Below, piece by piece: positions 34,516 to 42,914 of a stretch of DNA of 64,000 nt. The number at the start of each line of letters is the position of its first letter. Position 1 is the stretch's first letter. The position numbers and the translations under genes were made by a program. Source of the DNA: Acidobacteriota bacterium (GTDB lineage: Bacteria; Acidobacteriota; Blastocatellia; Pyrinomonadales; Pyrinomonadaceae); assembly GCA_016703965.1 (NCBI GenBank), contig JADJBB010000002.1, forward strand, positions 434,001 through 498,000. Direction: 5' to 3'. Under the pieces are notes generated by a model. That model made no database searches, had not been told where the DNA came from, and worked only from the letters and a program-made list of their open reading frames with translations.

Positions 34516-36213
34516 ATCAGTGATGTTCACGGGTTTACCCGAGGTCTTAAACATAATCAGCTTCGCCGGATCGAAAAACTGGGCACACGGCGTGTCGCGG
34601 CGGACACTATAGTTTCGCCGGAACTCGCTCGCCAGATGTCCGAGATCTCGCATGAGACCGGAAGGCAGATCGGTGTTCTGATCAACCGTAAAGGCCAGAT
34701 CGACTACGTAATGGTCGGTACGGCAAAGTCTATCGAGCTGCCGGATTTTGGCCGAGCCCGTGTTTCCGAAGACCGTTTTCGCGGCCTGCGGTGTGTTCAC
34801 ACGCACCTTTCAGGTGAAAAGCTGACGCAGGACGACCTTACCGATCTCGCGCTACTTCGGCTTGACCTGATGTCAGCTATTCAGGTCGATCGGAAAGATG
34901 GGCTACCCGGCATGGTCTATTCCGCCCATCTCGTCCCGACAAACGCTGAGAGCCTCGAGGCAGAAGCTCAGTCGTTACCTTACGAGTTTCTTGAGCCAAA
35001 TATCCCATCGCAGCTCGACACCGATTTCACTTCGCTGATCAACTCACTCGAAGACGAAATGGCGCGTATTCGTCTCACCGGCCGCAACCGCCAGACTGGG
35101 CGCGATCGCGCGATCCTGGTAGGCGTAACCACCGGAGATTCGGACGAAGCCGCTGAGTCGATCGCCGAACTAAAAGAACTCGCGATGTCGGCCGATGTCG
35201 TCATCCTTGACACCATTATCCAAAAACGCCCGCAGATCGATCCGAAAACCGTGCTTGGGAAAGGTAAACTCGAAGACCTGCTGGTTCGTTCGATGCGTTT
35301 AGGAGCGGATATTCTTGTTTTTGACACCGAACTTTCGCCCGCACAGGTTCGCTCCTTGAGCGATGCTACGGAGCTGAAGGTCATCGACCGTCCGCAGTTG
35401 ATCCTCGATATTTTTGCCCAGCGTGCACAGAGCAGCGAAGGTAAACTGCAGGTTGAGCTTGCTCAGCTCAAATATCTTTTACCTCGATTGGTTATCGGTC
35501 AAAACTCCGCATTCTCACGTCTCGCTGGCGGTATTGGCGGACGAGGTCCCGGTGAAACAAAACTCGAGACTGATCGCCGACGTGTCCGCGACAAGATCGC
35601 GCAGCTTGAGAAGCAAGTCGACAACCTTGGCCATCAACGACAGGAACGCCGTAAGAAACGTGTTCAGAAACACCTGCCGATAATTTCGCTGGTTGGATAC
35701 ACTAATGCCGGCAAATCAACGCTCTTAAATTCCTTGACTCAAAGCGAAGTTTACGCTGAAAAGAAGATGTTCGCGACGCTCGATCCTACCTCGCGGCGTT
35801 TGCGCCTGCCTTACGATCAGGAAGTTATTATCAATGACACTGTGGGATTTATCCGCGATCTGCCTGAGGCTTTGGTTTCGGCATTTCGGGCAACGCTTGA
35901 GGAGATCGCGGACAGTGAACTGCTGATCCACGTCGTCGATGCCGCACATCCGCAGGTTTTGCAGCAGATCGCTTCGGTTACAAAGATCATCAACGACCTG
36001 GATTTTGGCAAGATACCGCAATTGATCGTTTTGAATAAGACCGATCTGCTCAAAAAGCAGGATATCGAAAACCTGACGCGGCAAATTTCTATTGACTTGG
36101 GAGCACCAACCGTGTCAATTTCAGCTATCAAACGCGAAACCCTGCGGCCAATGGTCGTACAGATCGCTGAGCTTTTAGGTAAATCTGAGATCGCGGTCGG
36201 GCAGTTCGGATAG
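34516..36213 (+). CDS. hflX: GTPase HflX, apparently with a non-standard start codon
   Basis: Ribosome-associated GTPase that splits or rescues stalled ribosomes. The first in-frame ATG is 34636 (525 residues), but the frame is protein-like further upstream: GLKHNQLRRIEKLGTRRV then VSPELARQ, the N-terminus I know from long HflX proteins. No ATG, GTG or TTG occurs in this frame between the GGAGG at 34501 and 34636; ATC at 34516 has suitable spacing (10 bases). Domains: HflX N-terminal part with THLSGEKLTQDDLTDLALLR, GKGKLEDL, GGIGGRGPGETKLETDRR, then the G domain GYTNAGKSTLLN (G1), DTVGF (G3) and NKTDLL (G4). The stop is followed by the HD gene after one base. Confidence 0.9.
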   Translation: MSDVHGFTRGLKHNQLRRIEKLGTRRVAADTIVSPELARQMSEISHETGRQIGVLINRKGQIDYVMVGTAKSIELPDFGRARVSEDRFRGLRCVHTHLSGEKLTQDDLTDLALLRLDLMSAIQVDRKDGLPGMVYSAHLVPTNAESLEAEAQSLPYEFLEPNIPSQLDTDFTSLINSLEDEMARIRLTGRNRQTGRDRAILVGVTTGDSDEAAESIAELKELAMSADVVILDTIIQKRPQIDPKTVLGKGKLEDLLVRSMRLGADILVFDTELSPAQVRSLSDATELKVIDRPQLILDIFAQRAQSSEGKLQVELAQLKYLLPRLVIGQNSAFSRLAGGIGGRGPGETKLETDRRRVRDKIAQLEKQVDNLGHQRQERRKKRVQKHLPIISLVGYTNAGKSTLLNSLTQSEVYAEKKMFATLDPTSRRLRLPYDQEVIINDTVGFIRDLPEALVSAFRATLEEIADSELLIHVVDAAHPQVLQQIASVTKIINDLDFGKIPQLIVLNKTDLLKKQDIENLTRQISIDLGAPTVSISAIKRETLRPMVVQIAELLGKSEIAVGQFG

Positions 36214-36214
36214 A

Positions 36215-38665
36215 ATGAGCAAAAGGATAAAAGATCTCCGATCGCCGCTTTCTAAGTGGTTTGAATGGCTGCTCGAAGTTGTGGGGCGTCCTTTTGCTTC
36301 TTTGTCTGTCGGTCAAAAGTTCTGGATCGGGTTTGCAGTTTTCTGTGTGAGCACCACATTACTGATCCATAATCCGTTATGGCGAGCCAGCGGTGAACAG
36401 CTTTATAAAGAGGGCGATATCGCTCGTGAGAGCATCATCGTTCCCGCTGATGTTATCTACACGGACATCGAAGAATCCGAAAAGCTTAAAGAAGAATCGC
36501 GGAGGGCCGTGAAGCCCATCTTTCGCTACGAATCGAACAAGGCCGAGCAGGCTGTTCAGAGATTTATTTCCTCCTGGGAAAAGCTCCAGCGTCATGGCGG
36601 CGAAGGGGTGAATTCAAAACTATCGAACTCAGACGCAAAAGCTGAAACTCATTGGACGGGCGGCGGCGGACCAGAGGTTGGCAAAACCCTTTCTTCGCGG
36701 ACCTTCAGCCGTAACGAACTCGACGCAGTTCAGGGTGCATTGAAAGAGAGTGCCGAAGGCTACATCTTCGACGATTCCGAGAATCAGTATTTTCAGAACG
36801 AGGTCTTTGTATTCGACCGTTCAAAACCAAACCTACAGACGAACGTCTCAATGCCGGAGAGCAACTGGACGCCGCTATCTGCAGCCCGTGAGAAATTCAA
36901 AACGAGGCTAGCCTCGATAAGAAGCCTTTCGCCGAAGGAGGCCGACGCGTTCTACACAGCGGGCGAGATACTGGTCGAGCCTAGCGTTTCATACGACAGT
37001 GTAGCGACGGAAACAGCCCGCCAAGCGGCGTCTGACAATATCGAACCACGTACCATTTCACTCAAACGCGGCCAGAAGATCGCTGACGAAGGCGACATCG
37101 TGACCGACGCGATGCTGACGAAGATCGCTGCACTCAGAAACTACAGTGCCTCATCGCGTCAGATCAATCGCTTTGTCGGCATCCTGATCCTCGTCAGTGG
37201 ACTTTTCTGGCTCGGGTGGAAGTTTGTACAGCACCGCGGCGTGGTGCCGAGACTGGCGTTGTCGCCCCGTAAAACCTTTGCTCTTCTTGGTTTCGTTATC
37301 CTCGTTCAGACGGCTTTGCTGGCAATATTTTTTCGGCTGGCTGAATTTACGGCCATACAAAATATTAAGGCTCCGCTCAGCGACCCGATGTTGTGGTCAT
37401 TCGCGGTTCCGTTCGCAACGGCGAGTTTGTTGATGACGCTGCTTGCGGATCGGCCGACTGCCTTGTTTACCGGTATTTTTGGTTCATTCATTGCAGGATT
37501 TATCGCACCTCGTGGATTTGAATTCGCGATATTTTCAGCCTTGGTGTCGGCCGTTGCGGTTTATGGGATTGGCCGCTATCGCAGCCGTCAGACCGTGACA
37601 ATAGCCGGTGGATTGGTCGGAGTGGCGAGCTCGATCCTGGCTATCGCTCTGATCGCTTATACGCAGCAGCCGATAATTCTGAACACCATTTTGCTCTCGA
37701 TAGCTTGCGGCCTGGCCAGTGGCATCATCACCTCGGCAGTGACTGCGGTTTTGCTTCCGATCTGTGAAAATGTTTTTGGCATCTTGACTGACGTGAAATT
37801 GCTCGAGCTTTCTAACGCTGACCTTCCGGCTCTTGGCCAGCTTGCTCTGAGAGCTCCGGGAACCAATCAGCATTCGCACGCTGTTGGGCAGCTTGCTGAA
37901 GAAGCTTGCCGAGTAGTCGGCGGCAATGGTCTGCTTGCCCGCATCGGTGCTCTTTATCACGACATCGGAAAGACTGCCGCTCCCGAGCATTTCGTCGAAA
38001 ATCAGTCGAACAAAAATCCCCACGATCGCCTAAAGCCGACGCAAAGTGCGAAGATCATCATCAGCCACGTAAATTACGGCGTAAAGCTCGGCAGGGAAAT
38101 GGGATTGCCAACGCGGATCATAGATTTCATCCCGCAGCATCATGGTACGCGAACGCTTCACTATTTTCTGAAAAAGGCTCAGGCCGAAGCTCGCGATCCT
38201 CATGATATTTCAGAAAATGATTTTCGATATCCCGGGCCGAAACCCCAATTCAAGGAGGCTGCGATCATGATGATCGCCGATTCGTGTGAGGCGGCCGCCC
38301 GTTCGTTAGCAGAGCCAAACCCGGTAAATATCCGATTTATTGTGACAAAGATCATCGACGCTATTCTGCAGGACGATCAGCTCGACGAATGTGACCTGAC
38401 GCTACGCGAACTCACGCAGATCCGTGAATCGATGATAAAATCCCTCATCGCTATCTATCACTCGAGGGTTGATTATCCCGGCTACGTTCCGCCTAATTCA
38501 GGACAGTTTAAGTTTCCGGCGATAGAAAGCGACAGCGAAGAAAGAGGTTTGATGAAATACGCAGATCCAAAAGATATTCCCATCAGCCCGGGCGGTGAGA
38601 TCGAGGACGAAGCGATCGACCGGTCCATCGAACCGAGAAAGGCCGATGCAAAAGCATCAAATTAG
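36215..38665 (+). CDS. 7TM-HD family phosphohydrolase (PgpH/YqfF-like cyclic-di-AMP phosphodiesterase)
   Basis: 816 residues. Architecture: an N-terminal membrane segment (about 37-55), an extracytoplasmic 7TMR-HDED domain (about 60-310, YKEGDIARESIIVPADVIY), seven membrane helices (about 315-530) and a cytoplasmic HD domain. The metal site is seen as HSHAVGQLAEEA, ALYHDIGKTAAPEHF, ISHVNYGVKL and PQHHGT. In Listeria and other Firmicutes this layout degrades cyclic di-AMP; here that is inferred. It starts one base after the hflX stop, so both are one operon, linking ribosome stress and second-messenger turnover. Confidence 0.92.
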   Translation: MSKRIKDLRSPLSKWFEWLLEVVGRPFASLSVGQKFWIGFAVFCVSTTLLIHNPLWRASGEQLYKEGDIARESIIVPADVIYTDIEESEKLKEESRRAVKPIFRYESNKAEQAVQRFISSWEKLQRHGGEGVNSKLSNSDAKAETHWTGGGGPEVGKTLSSRTFSRNELDAVQGALKESAEGYIFDDSENQYFQNEVFVFDRSKPNLQTNVSMPESNWTPLSAAREKFKTRLASIRSLSPKEADAFYTAGEILVEPSVSYDSVATETARQAASDNIEPRTISLKRGQKIADEGDIVTDAMLTKIAALRNYSASSRQINRFVGILILVSGLFWLGWKFVQHRGVVPRLALSPRKTFALLGFVILVQTALLAIFFRLAEFTAIQNIKAPLSDPMLWSFAVPFATASLLMTLLADRPTALFTGIFGSFIAGFIAPRGFEFAIFSALVSAVAVYGIGRYRSRQTVTIAGGLVGVASSILAIALIAYTQQPIILNTILLSIACGLASGIITSAVTAVLLPICENVFGILTDVKLLELSNADLPALGQLALRAPGTNQHSHAVGQLAEEACRVVGGNGLLARIGALYHDIGKTAAPEHFVENQSNKNPHDRLKPTQSAKIIISHVNYGVKLGREMGLPTRIIDFIPQHHGTRTLHYFLKKAQAEARDPHDISENDFRYPGPKPQFKEAAIMMIADSCEAAARSLAEPNPVNIRFIVTKIIDAILQDDQLDECDLTLRELTQIRESMIKSLIAIYHSRVDYPGYVPPNSGQFKFPAIESDSEERGLMKYADPKDIPISPGGEIEDEAIDRSIEPRKADAKASN

Positions 38666-38710
38666 GAAAAATGCTCAAACGTTTACACATTCTGGTTCTC
38701 TGCCGCGATC

Positions 38711-39112
38711 ATGTTTCAGCTCTTGACCGGGCTGATCCATTCGATCAGCCTTTTCGTTAATCCAGTGCCGGAAAGCGATGTCGAGCGTCAGATGCTGGAG
38801 TTGATGACCACCCACAAGATGAACATGGGGCCGGGCTTTACGCCGACGTTCTATAATCTTTTTACAGCCCTCAGCTCGTGTTTTACCTTCCTGTGTATCT
38901 TCGCGGCTCTCATCAACGGCTATCTGCTCTTTAAGCATACAGAACCCTCGATCATGAAGGGCATCATCGGCATCAACCTCGGTGTTTTCGCTTTTGTGTT
39001 TGCGGTGATGGCGTATTTTACTTTCCTGCCTCCGATCGTCTGCACGGGATTGATATTTTTCAATCTGCTTGCGGCGTTTATCTTTGTTCCAAAGATCGAA
39101 TCTGCGGTGTAA
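38711..39112 (+). CDS. Small four-helix membrane protein, possibly frameshifted at its start
   Basis: 133 residues, about four membrane segments (LFTALSSCFTFLCIFAALIN, GIIGINLGVFAFVFAVMAYF, IVCTGLIFFNLLAAFIFV). I do not recognise a named family. ATG 38711 falls inside the first hydrophobic stretch and has no ribosome-binding site. Sixteen residues of the same hydrophobic character (FWFSAAI) lie just upstream in frame, without a start codon. An ATG at 38671, preceded by AGGAAA, reads MLKRLH in the adjacent frame and would join at about 38689 if one base were removed. So the real start may be 38671, with a frameshift. It follows the HD gene by 45 bases. Confidence 0.65.
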   Translation: MFQLLTGLIHSISLFVNPVPESDVERQMLELMTTHKMNMGPGFTPTFYNLFTALSSCFTFLCIFAALINGYLLFKHTEPSIMKGIIGINLGVFAFVFAVMAYFTFLPPIVCTGLIFFNLLAAFIFVPKIESAV

Positions 39113-39118
39113 GGATCG

Positions 39119-39196
39119 TAACCACGAGATCACAAAAATATAACCTATCCAGAAGAAGCCACTTCTTTGGTGCTTTTTCGTGTATTTCGCGGTTAG
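39119..39196. repeat. Inverted-arm repeat between convergent genes
   Basis: Arms around 39119-39140 and 39175-39196 (AACCACGA/TTCGCGGTT words). The right arm covers the stop codon of the HIT gene (39193-39195). It is related to the repeat family seen inside ypdA. Confidence 0.55.
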
Positions 39197-39678
39197 AACT
39201 TGCCTTTCAGCTTTTCGTAGGTGGTCTTGATCGTCTCGGGGATGGTGCGCGTCTGGCCGATGGCGGTCATGAAATTGACGTCTCCAACCCAACGCGGAAG
39301 CACGTGCATATGTATGTGGCTGTCAACCCCGGCTCCGGCGGCTTTTCCTATATTCATTCCGAGGTTTAAACCGTCGGGCGAATAGACCTCTGAGATCGCC
39401 GCCTGAGCGGCCTTGGTAAGGTCCATGAATTCGTCCGAGACCTGCTTGCTTGCCTGGTCTAGAGTGGAAAGATGCTCGTATGGGATCACCATCAGATGGC
39501 CTGATGTGTACGGGTAAATATTGAGGATGACAAAGTTAAACTCGGCCCGCTTGAGGATGAAATTCTCCTCATCGCTGGCCGAGTTTTTAAGTATGTCGCA
39601 GAAAACGCAGCCCGTTTTCTCGACAGGCCCGCTGCTCGTTATGTAATCGTATCGCCACGGGCTCCAAAGTACATCCAT
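39193..39678 (-). CDS. HIT-family nucleotide hydrolase/phosphorylase
   Basis: 161 residues with the histidine triad SHIHMHVLPRW. The N-terminal LWSPWRYDYI and CVFCDILK (a possible zinc CxxC) resemble the bacterial Ap4A-phosphorylase-like branch of the HIT family. GHLMVIPYEHLSTL is also typical. Probably cleaves dinucleoside polyphosphates or adenylated compounds; the exact substrate is not set. The stop lies inside a palindromic repeat. Confidence 0.92.
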   Translation of the reverse strand: MDVLWSPWRYDYITSSGPVEKTGCVFCDILKNSASDEENFILKRAEFNFVILNIYPYTSGHLMVIPYEHLSTLDQASKQVSDEFMDLTKAAQAAISEVYSPDGLNLGMNIGKAAGAGVDSHIHMHVLPRWVGDVNFMTAIGQTRTIPETIKTTYEKLKGKF

Positions 39679-39698
39679 AATTCAGATTCAAACTGAAA

Positions 39699-39753
39699 CA
39701 GGAGACGAAAGACCTGAGACTCATTTTTGTCTCTCGTCCCGCGTCTCCTGTCT
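39699..39753. repeat. Palindromic repeat between the HIT gene and the IHF/HU gene
   Basis: Nested inverted words: an AGGAGACG/CGTCTCCT outer pair (about 39701 and 39744) and an inner GAGAC/GTCTC pair, around a T-rich centre. It probably serves as the terminator of the rpsA-IHF transcript. Confidence 0.55.
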
Positions 39754-39769
39754 CTGGTCTATTAATTAA

Positions 39770-40048
39770 CTAGCTTTGGTTGATAAGCTCTTTGAGCTCC
39801 TTGCCCGGTTTGAAATACGCTACGCGCTTTGCCGGGATATCGACAGCCTCGCCCGTCTTGGGGTTGCGGCCTTTGCGTGAATTACGTTCGCGAACACGGA
39901 AGCTACCGAATCCGCGAAGCTCTATCTTTTCACCCTTGTTAAGAGTGCCTGTGATGCTGTCAAAGATGATCTCAACCAGCTGTTCGGCATCTTTCTTTGT
40001 CATGTCCGCTTCCTGCGCAACTTTTTCGACTAGATCAGCTTTTGTCAT
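39770..40048 (-). CDS. IHF/HU-family nucleoid DNA-bending protein
   Basis: 92 residues from ATG 40048, which has GAGGAA right upstream; the longer frame lacks protein character. Typical HU/IHF fold: MTKADLVEKVAQEADMTKKDA, then IELRGFGSFRVRERNSRKGR and the DNA-intercalating arm GRNPKTGEAVDIPAKRVAYFKP split over the turn NPKTGE. The GFGSF to RKGRNPKTG pattern is more IHF-like than HU-like. It lies directly downstream of rpsA, the same order as rpsA-ihfB in enterobacteria. Confidence 0.93.
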   Translation of the reverse strand: MTKADLVEKVAQEADMTKKDAEQLVEIIFDSITGTLNKGEKIELRGFGSFRVRERNSRKGRNPKTGEAVDIPAKRVAYFKPGKELKELINQS

Positions 40049-40114
40049 TTCCTCACTTTTTCTCCAGAAAATCTGATTCCCGGTATTACCCTTATAAAAA
40101 ACTAATCCCGGCAA

Positions 40115-42559
40115 CTAAGCCGATTTCTTTTCCGATTCCTCAGTTGCTGCTTCTTCAGCCGGAGCTTCCTCAGTGACAGCTTCGGCAGCACCTTCAGCTT
40201 CGGCTTCAGCCGCAGGAGCCTCTTCGACAGCGGTTTCAGCTACAGGCTCTTCGGCCGGAGCTTCTTCCGCTGCTGCTACTTCGGCGGCAATTTCGGTTTC
40301 GGGTGCAGCTTCCGTGACCACTTCTTCAGCCGGAGCTTCTTCAGTGGTTTCAGCGGCAGGAGTTTCCTCAGTTTCGCTGGCAACCTCAGCCGCGGGAGCC
40401 TCCTCGGTTTCAGCAGCCGGTTCTTCGACCGGTGCCTCAGCTTCAGCCTGAGCTGCTTCAGCGGCAGCGGCTTCCTTAGCGGCGAATTCCTTCGCCTTCG
40501 CTTCCTTAGCAGCAGCCTTAGCACGCTTCTTCTCTTCCGGATCTTCAGCAACCGGAGCCTCAGCTTCCGGTTCGCCGCCGAATCTCAAGTTAGCAAGCTC
40601 GCCTAACGAGGCCATGCCGCCCTTGGCTTCGGTCGAATACATTCTCGTATCTACGATCGGTTCGTCTTCCTTGCCGACTGCACGATGCGAAAGTCCGATC
40701 TTCTGGTCGACAGGCTCGATGCGGAGGATCTTGAAGTCCATTTCCTGGCCGACCGAAACGATCGACTCAGCATTTTCGACACGCTCATCAGAGAGTTCCG
40801 AGATGTGGCATAGGCCTTCCAATCCTTCACCAAGTTCGACGAAAACGCCGAAGTTGGTGTGACGTGAAACCTTACCGCGAACAACGTCACCCGGACGGTG
40901 TGTCGCCACGAAGCCTTCCCATGCACTTGGCGTGAGGTCTTTCATCGAGAGCGACAGACGCTGGCCGCGTTTGTCGATGGATGTGACGATGGCTTCGACT
41001 TCCTGATCTTTCTTAAGTACATCCTTCGGATGCTTGATCTTTTTGGCCCACGAGATGTCCGAAACGTGAACGAGGCCGTCGATACCTTCCTCGAGTTCAA
41101 CAAACGCACCGAAATCGGTGAGGTTGCGAACGCGGCCGATGATCTTGGCTCCGATCGGGTATTTGATATCGACCATATCCCAGGGATTTTCCTGGAACTG
41201 CTTCATGCCGAGGCTGATGCGTTTTTCGACGGTATCAACACCGAGAACCTGAACTTCGACTTCCTGTCCCTTGTGGAACATGCGTTTCGGGCTCTGTGCA
41301 CGGCGTGACCATGAGATCTCGGAAACGTGAACGAGGCCTTCGACACCGGCTTCGAGTTCGACAAAGACGCCGTATTCGGTTACCGATGAAACAATGCCCT
41401 TGAGCTTCGTGTTGACCGGATAAACCTCAACAACCGTCGACCAGGGATCCGGGAGAAGCTGTTTGTAGCCGAGCGAAACTTTTTCTTTCTCGCGGTCGAG
41501 CTTCAGAACTTTAACCTGAAGGTGATCGCCGACTTTGAACTGGTCTCCGGGGTGATGGATGCGTCCCCATGACATATCGGTCACGTGAAGCAGGCCATCG
41601 ATGCCGCCGATATCGACGAAAGCACCATATTCCGTGAGATTTTTGATCGTGCCGTCGACAATGTGGCCAACTTCGATCTTCGCCAGCGTCTCGGCTTTCT
41701 GCTCGTTGACAACGAGGTCGGTAATGACCTTGCGCGAGAGGACGATGTTGTTGCGGCGACGGCTGAATTTGATTATCTTCGCTTCGATATCCTGGCCGAT
41801 GTATGTATCAAGGCCGCGGATAGGACGCGAATCGATCTGCGAACCAGGCAGGAATGCTTCGATACCGTTGATGTCGACCCGCAGGCCGCCTTTGGTTTTG
41901 TCGACGACCTTTCCGACGATCGGGGTTTCCGAATTAAATGCGGTTTCGATCTCGTCCCAGACCTTGCGGCCGAGGGCATCCATTCTCGAAAGCTGCGGTG
42001 CTCCGTCGCCTGAGTGGATGCTGCGGATAATGACCTCGACCGATTCGCCGACCTTAGCTGTCATTTCTCCGCTCGCGTCTGTGAATTCCTCAACGGGTAC
42101 GAACCCTTCTGATTTGTAGCCAAAATCAACCAGAACTCCACGGTCGGTCACGCCGACGACTTTGCCCTCAACGAGCTCGCCTTGGTGAAACACCGTCTGT
42201 TCCTGTTCGAACTGCTCGAGGATGGCGCCGAAGTCGATCTCACCGGATGCGGCGGTATCATCGTCTTCAGCAGCAGCCTGCACAGGTGCTGGAGCCTTTA
42301 CCGGTTCTTGAACCGGAGCGGCAGCAACTGGAACTTCCGCGGCCGGAGCCTCTGGAGCAGCTTCAGCGACTGCCGGTGTTTCGGCAACTGGGGCCGTTTC
42401 CGCTGCAGCCGGAGCTTCAACAGCTTCTTCTTGAGCAGCTGCTTCGGTGGTTGTTGGTGCAGCGGCCTCAGCCGTCGCGGTGGTTGATTCTGTCTGTTCT
42501 ATCGCTGTTTTCTCGATCGTTGCCGATTCTTCAGCGTCCTGGGTTAACTCGTTTGTCAT
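40115..42559 (-). CDS. rpsA: 30S ribosomal protein S1 with long acidic Ala/Glu/Pro tails
   Basis: 814 residues against about 560 in E. coli. Six S1 RNA-binding repeats start near residues 123, 210, 297, 383, 470 and 556 (for example VDGTIKNLTEYGAFVDIGG and IIGRVRNLTDFGAFVELEEG). Both ends carry low-complexity Ala/Glu/Pro/Thr tails: about residues 1-100, and about 150 residues at the C-terminus (EEAPAEE-type repeats). The core S1 role is to draw mRNA to the ribosome; the tails are extra and likely disordered. The DNA of the tails is repetitive. Promoter at 42735-42764; the IHF/HU gene follows after 66 bases. Confidence 0.96.
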   Translation of the reverse strand: MTNELTQDAEESATIEKTAIEQTESTTATAEAAAPTTTEAAAQEEAVEAPAAAETAPVAETPAVAEAAPEAPAAEVPVAAAPVQEPVKAPAPVQAAAEDDDTAASGEIDFGAILEQFEQEQTVFHQGELVEGKVVGVTDRGVLVDFGYKSEGFVPVEEFTDASGEMTAKVGESVEVIIRSIHSGDGAPQLSRMDALGRKVWDEIETAFNSETPIVGKVVDKTKGGLRVDINGIEAFLPGSQIDSRPIRGLDTYIGQDIEAKIIKFSRRRNNIVLSRKVITDLVVNEQKAETLAKIEVGHIVDGTIKNLTEYGAFVDIGGIDGLLHVTDMSWGRIHHPGDQFKVGDHLQVKVLKLDREKEKVSLGYKQLLPDPWSTVVEVYPVNTKLKGIVSSVTEYGVFVELEAGVEGLVHVSEISWSRRAQSPKRMFHKGQEVEVQVLGVDTVEKRISLGMKQFQENPWDMVDIKYPIGAKIIGRVRNLTDFGAFVELEEGIDGLVHVSDISWAKKIKHPKDVLKKDQEVEAIVTSIDKRGQRLSLSMKDLTPSAWEGFVATHRPGDVVRGKVSRHTNFGVFVELGEGLEGLCHISELSDERVENAESIVSVGQEMDFKILRIEPVDQKIGLSHRAVGKEDEPIVDTRMYSTEAKGGMASLGELANLRFGGEPEAEAPVAEDPEEKKRAKAAAKEAKAKEFAAKEAAAAEAAQAEAEAPVEEPAAETEEAPAAEVASETEETPAAETTEEAPAEEVVTEAAPETEIAAEVAAAEEAPAEEPVAETAVEEAPAAEAEAEGAAEAVTEEAPAEEAATEESEKKSA

Positions 42560-42734
42560 TTACGCCTGTTCTAAATCCTTGTATTTACTTTGTTTTTAAC
42601 TATTTACCACCTTGAGCCGACACGGAGAAAACCGCCTTTCATTCCCTGAGCTTCACGATCCCAAAAGCAGATGCAAGGCCAACGCAACGAAAGTGCCCGG
42701 TTTCCTATCGGTCCGCTCAATGAGGTAATAGGCA

Positions 42735-42764
42735 AATGTACACGCGCTGAGGCCCTGCTGTCAA
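42735..42764 (-). promoter_or_regulatory. Sigma-70-type promoter of rpsA
   Basis: On the minus strand TTGACA (42759-42764) and TACATT (42735-42740) are spaced by 18 bases. The predicted leader is about 170 bases long, typical of regulated ribosomal-protein messages. The rest of the 42560-42914 gap shows no gene. Confidence 0.65.
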
Positions 42765-42862
42765 GACAAAACAGCCGAAAAACCTTGAAACATAAACATT
42801 TGAGAGATTTTACTTCTCGCAAAGACGGGCTGTGAAATGGCTTGCCAGATCGATAAAAACAG

Positions 42863-42897
42863 TTCAGCGGCCAAAATTCGTCGTTTTGGCCGCTGAA
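42863..42897 (-). terminator. Strong terminator of pilT
   Basis: 14-bp perfect stem (42863-42876 with 42884-42897) with a 7-base loop, followed on the minus strand by CTGTTTTTAT, 18 bases past the stop at 42915. Confidence 0.88.
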
Positions 42898-42914
42898 ATT
42901 GCCTTCTAGTAACG

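Noticed and set aside
38675..39292. Open frame of 205 codons on the minus strand
   Set aside because: Antisense to the small membrane protein and a repeat; composition is basic and shows no domain or ribosome-binding site.
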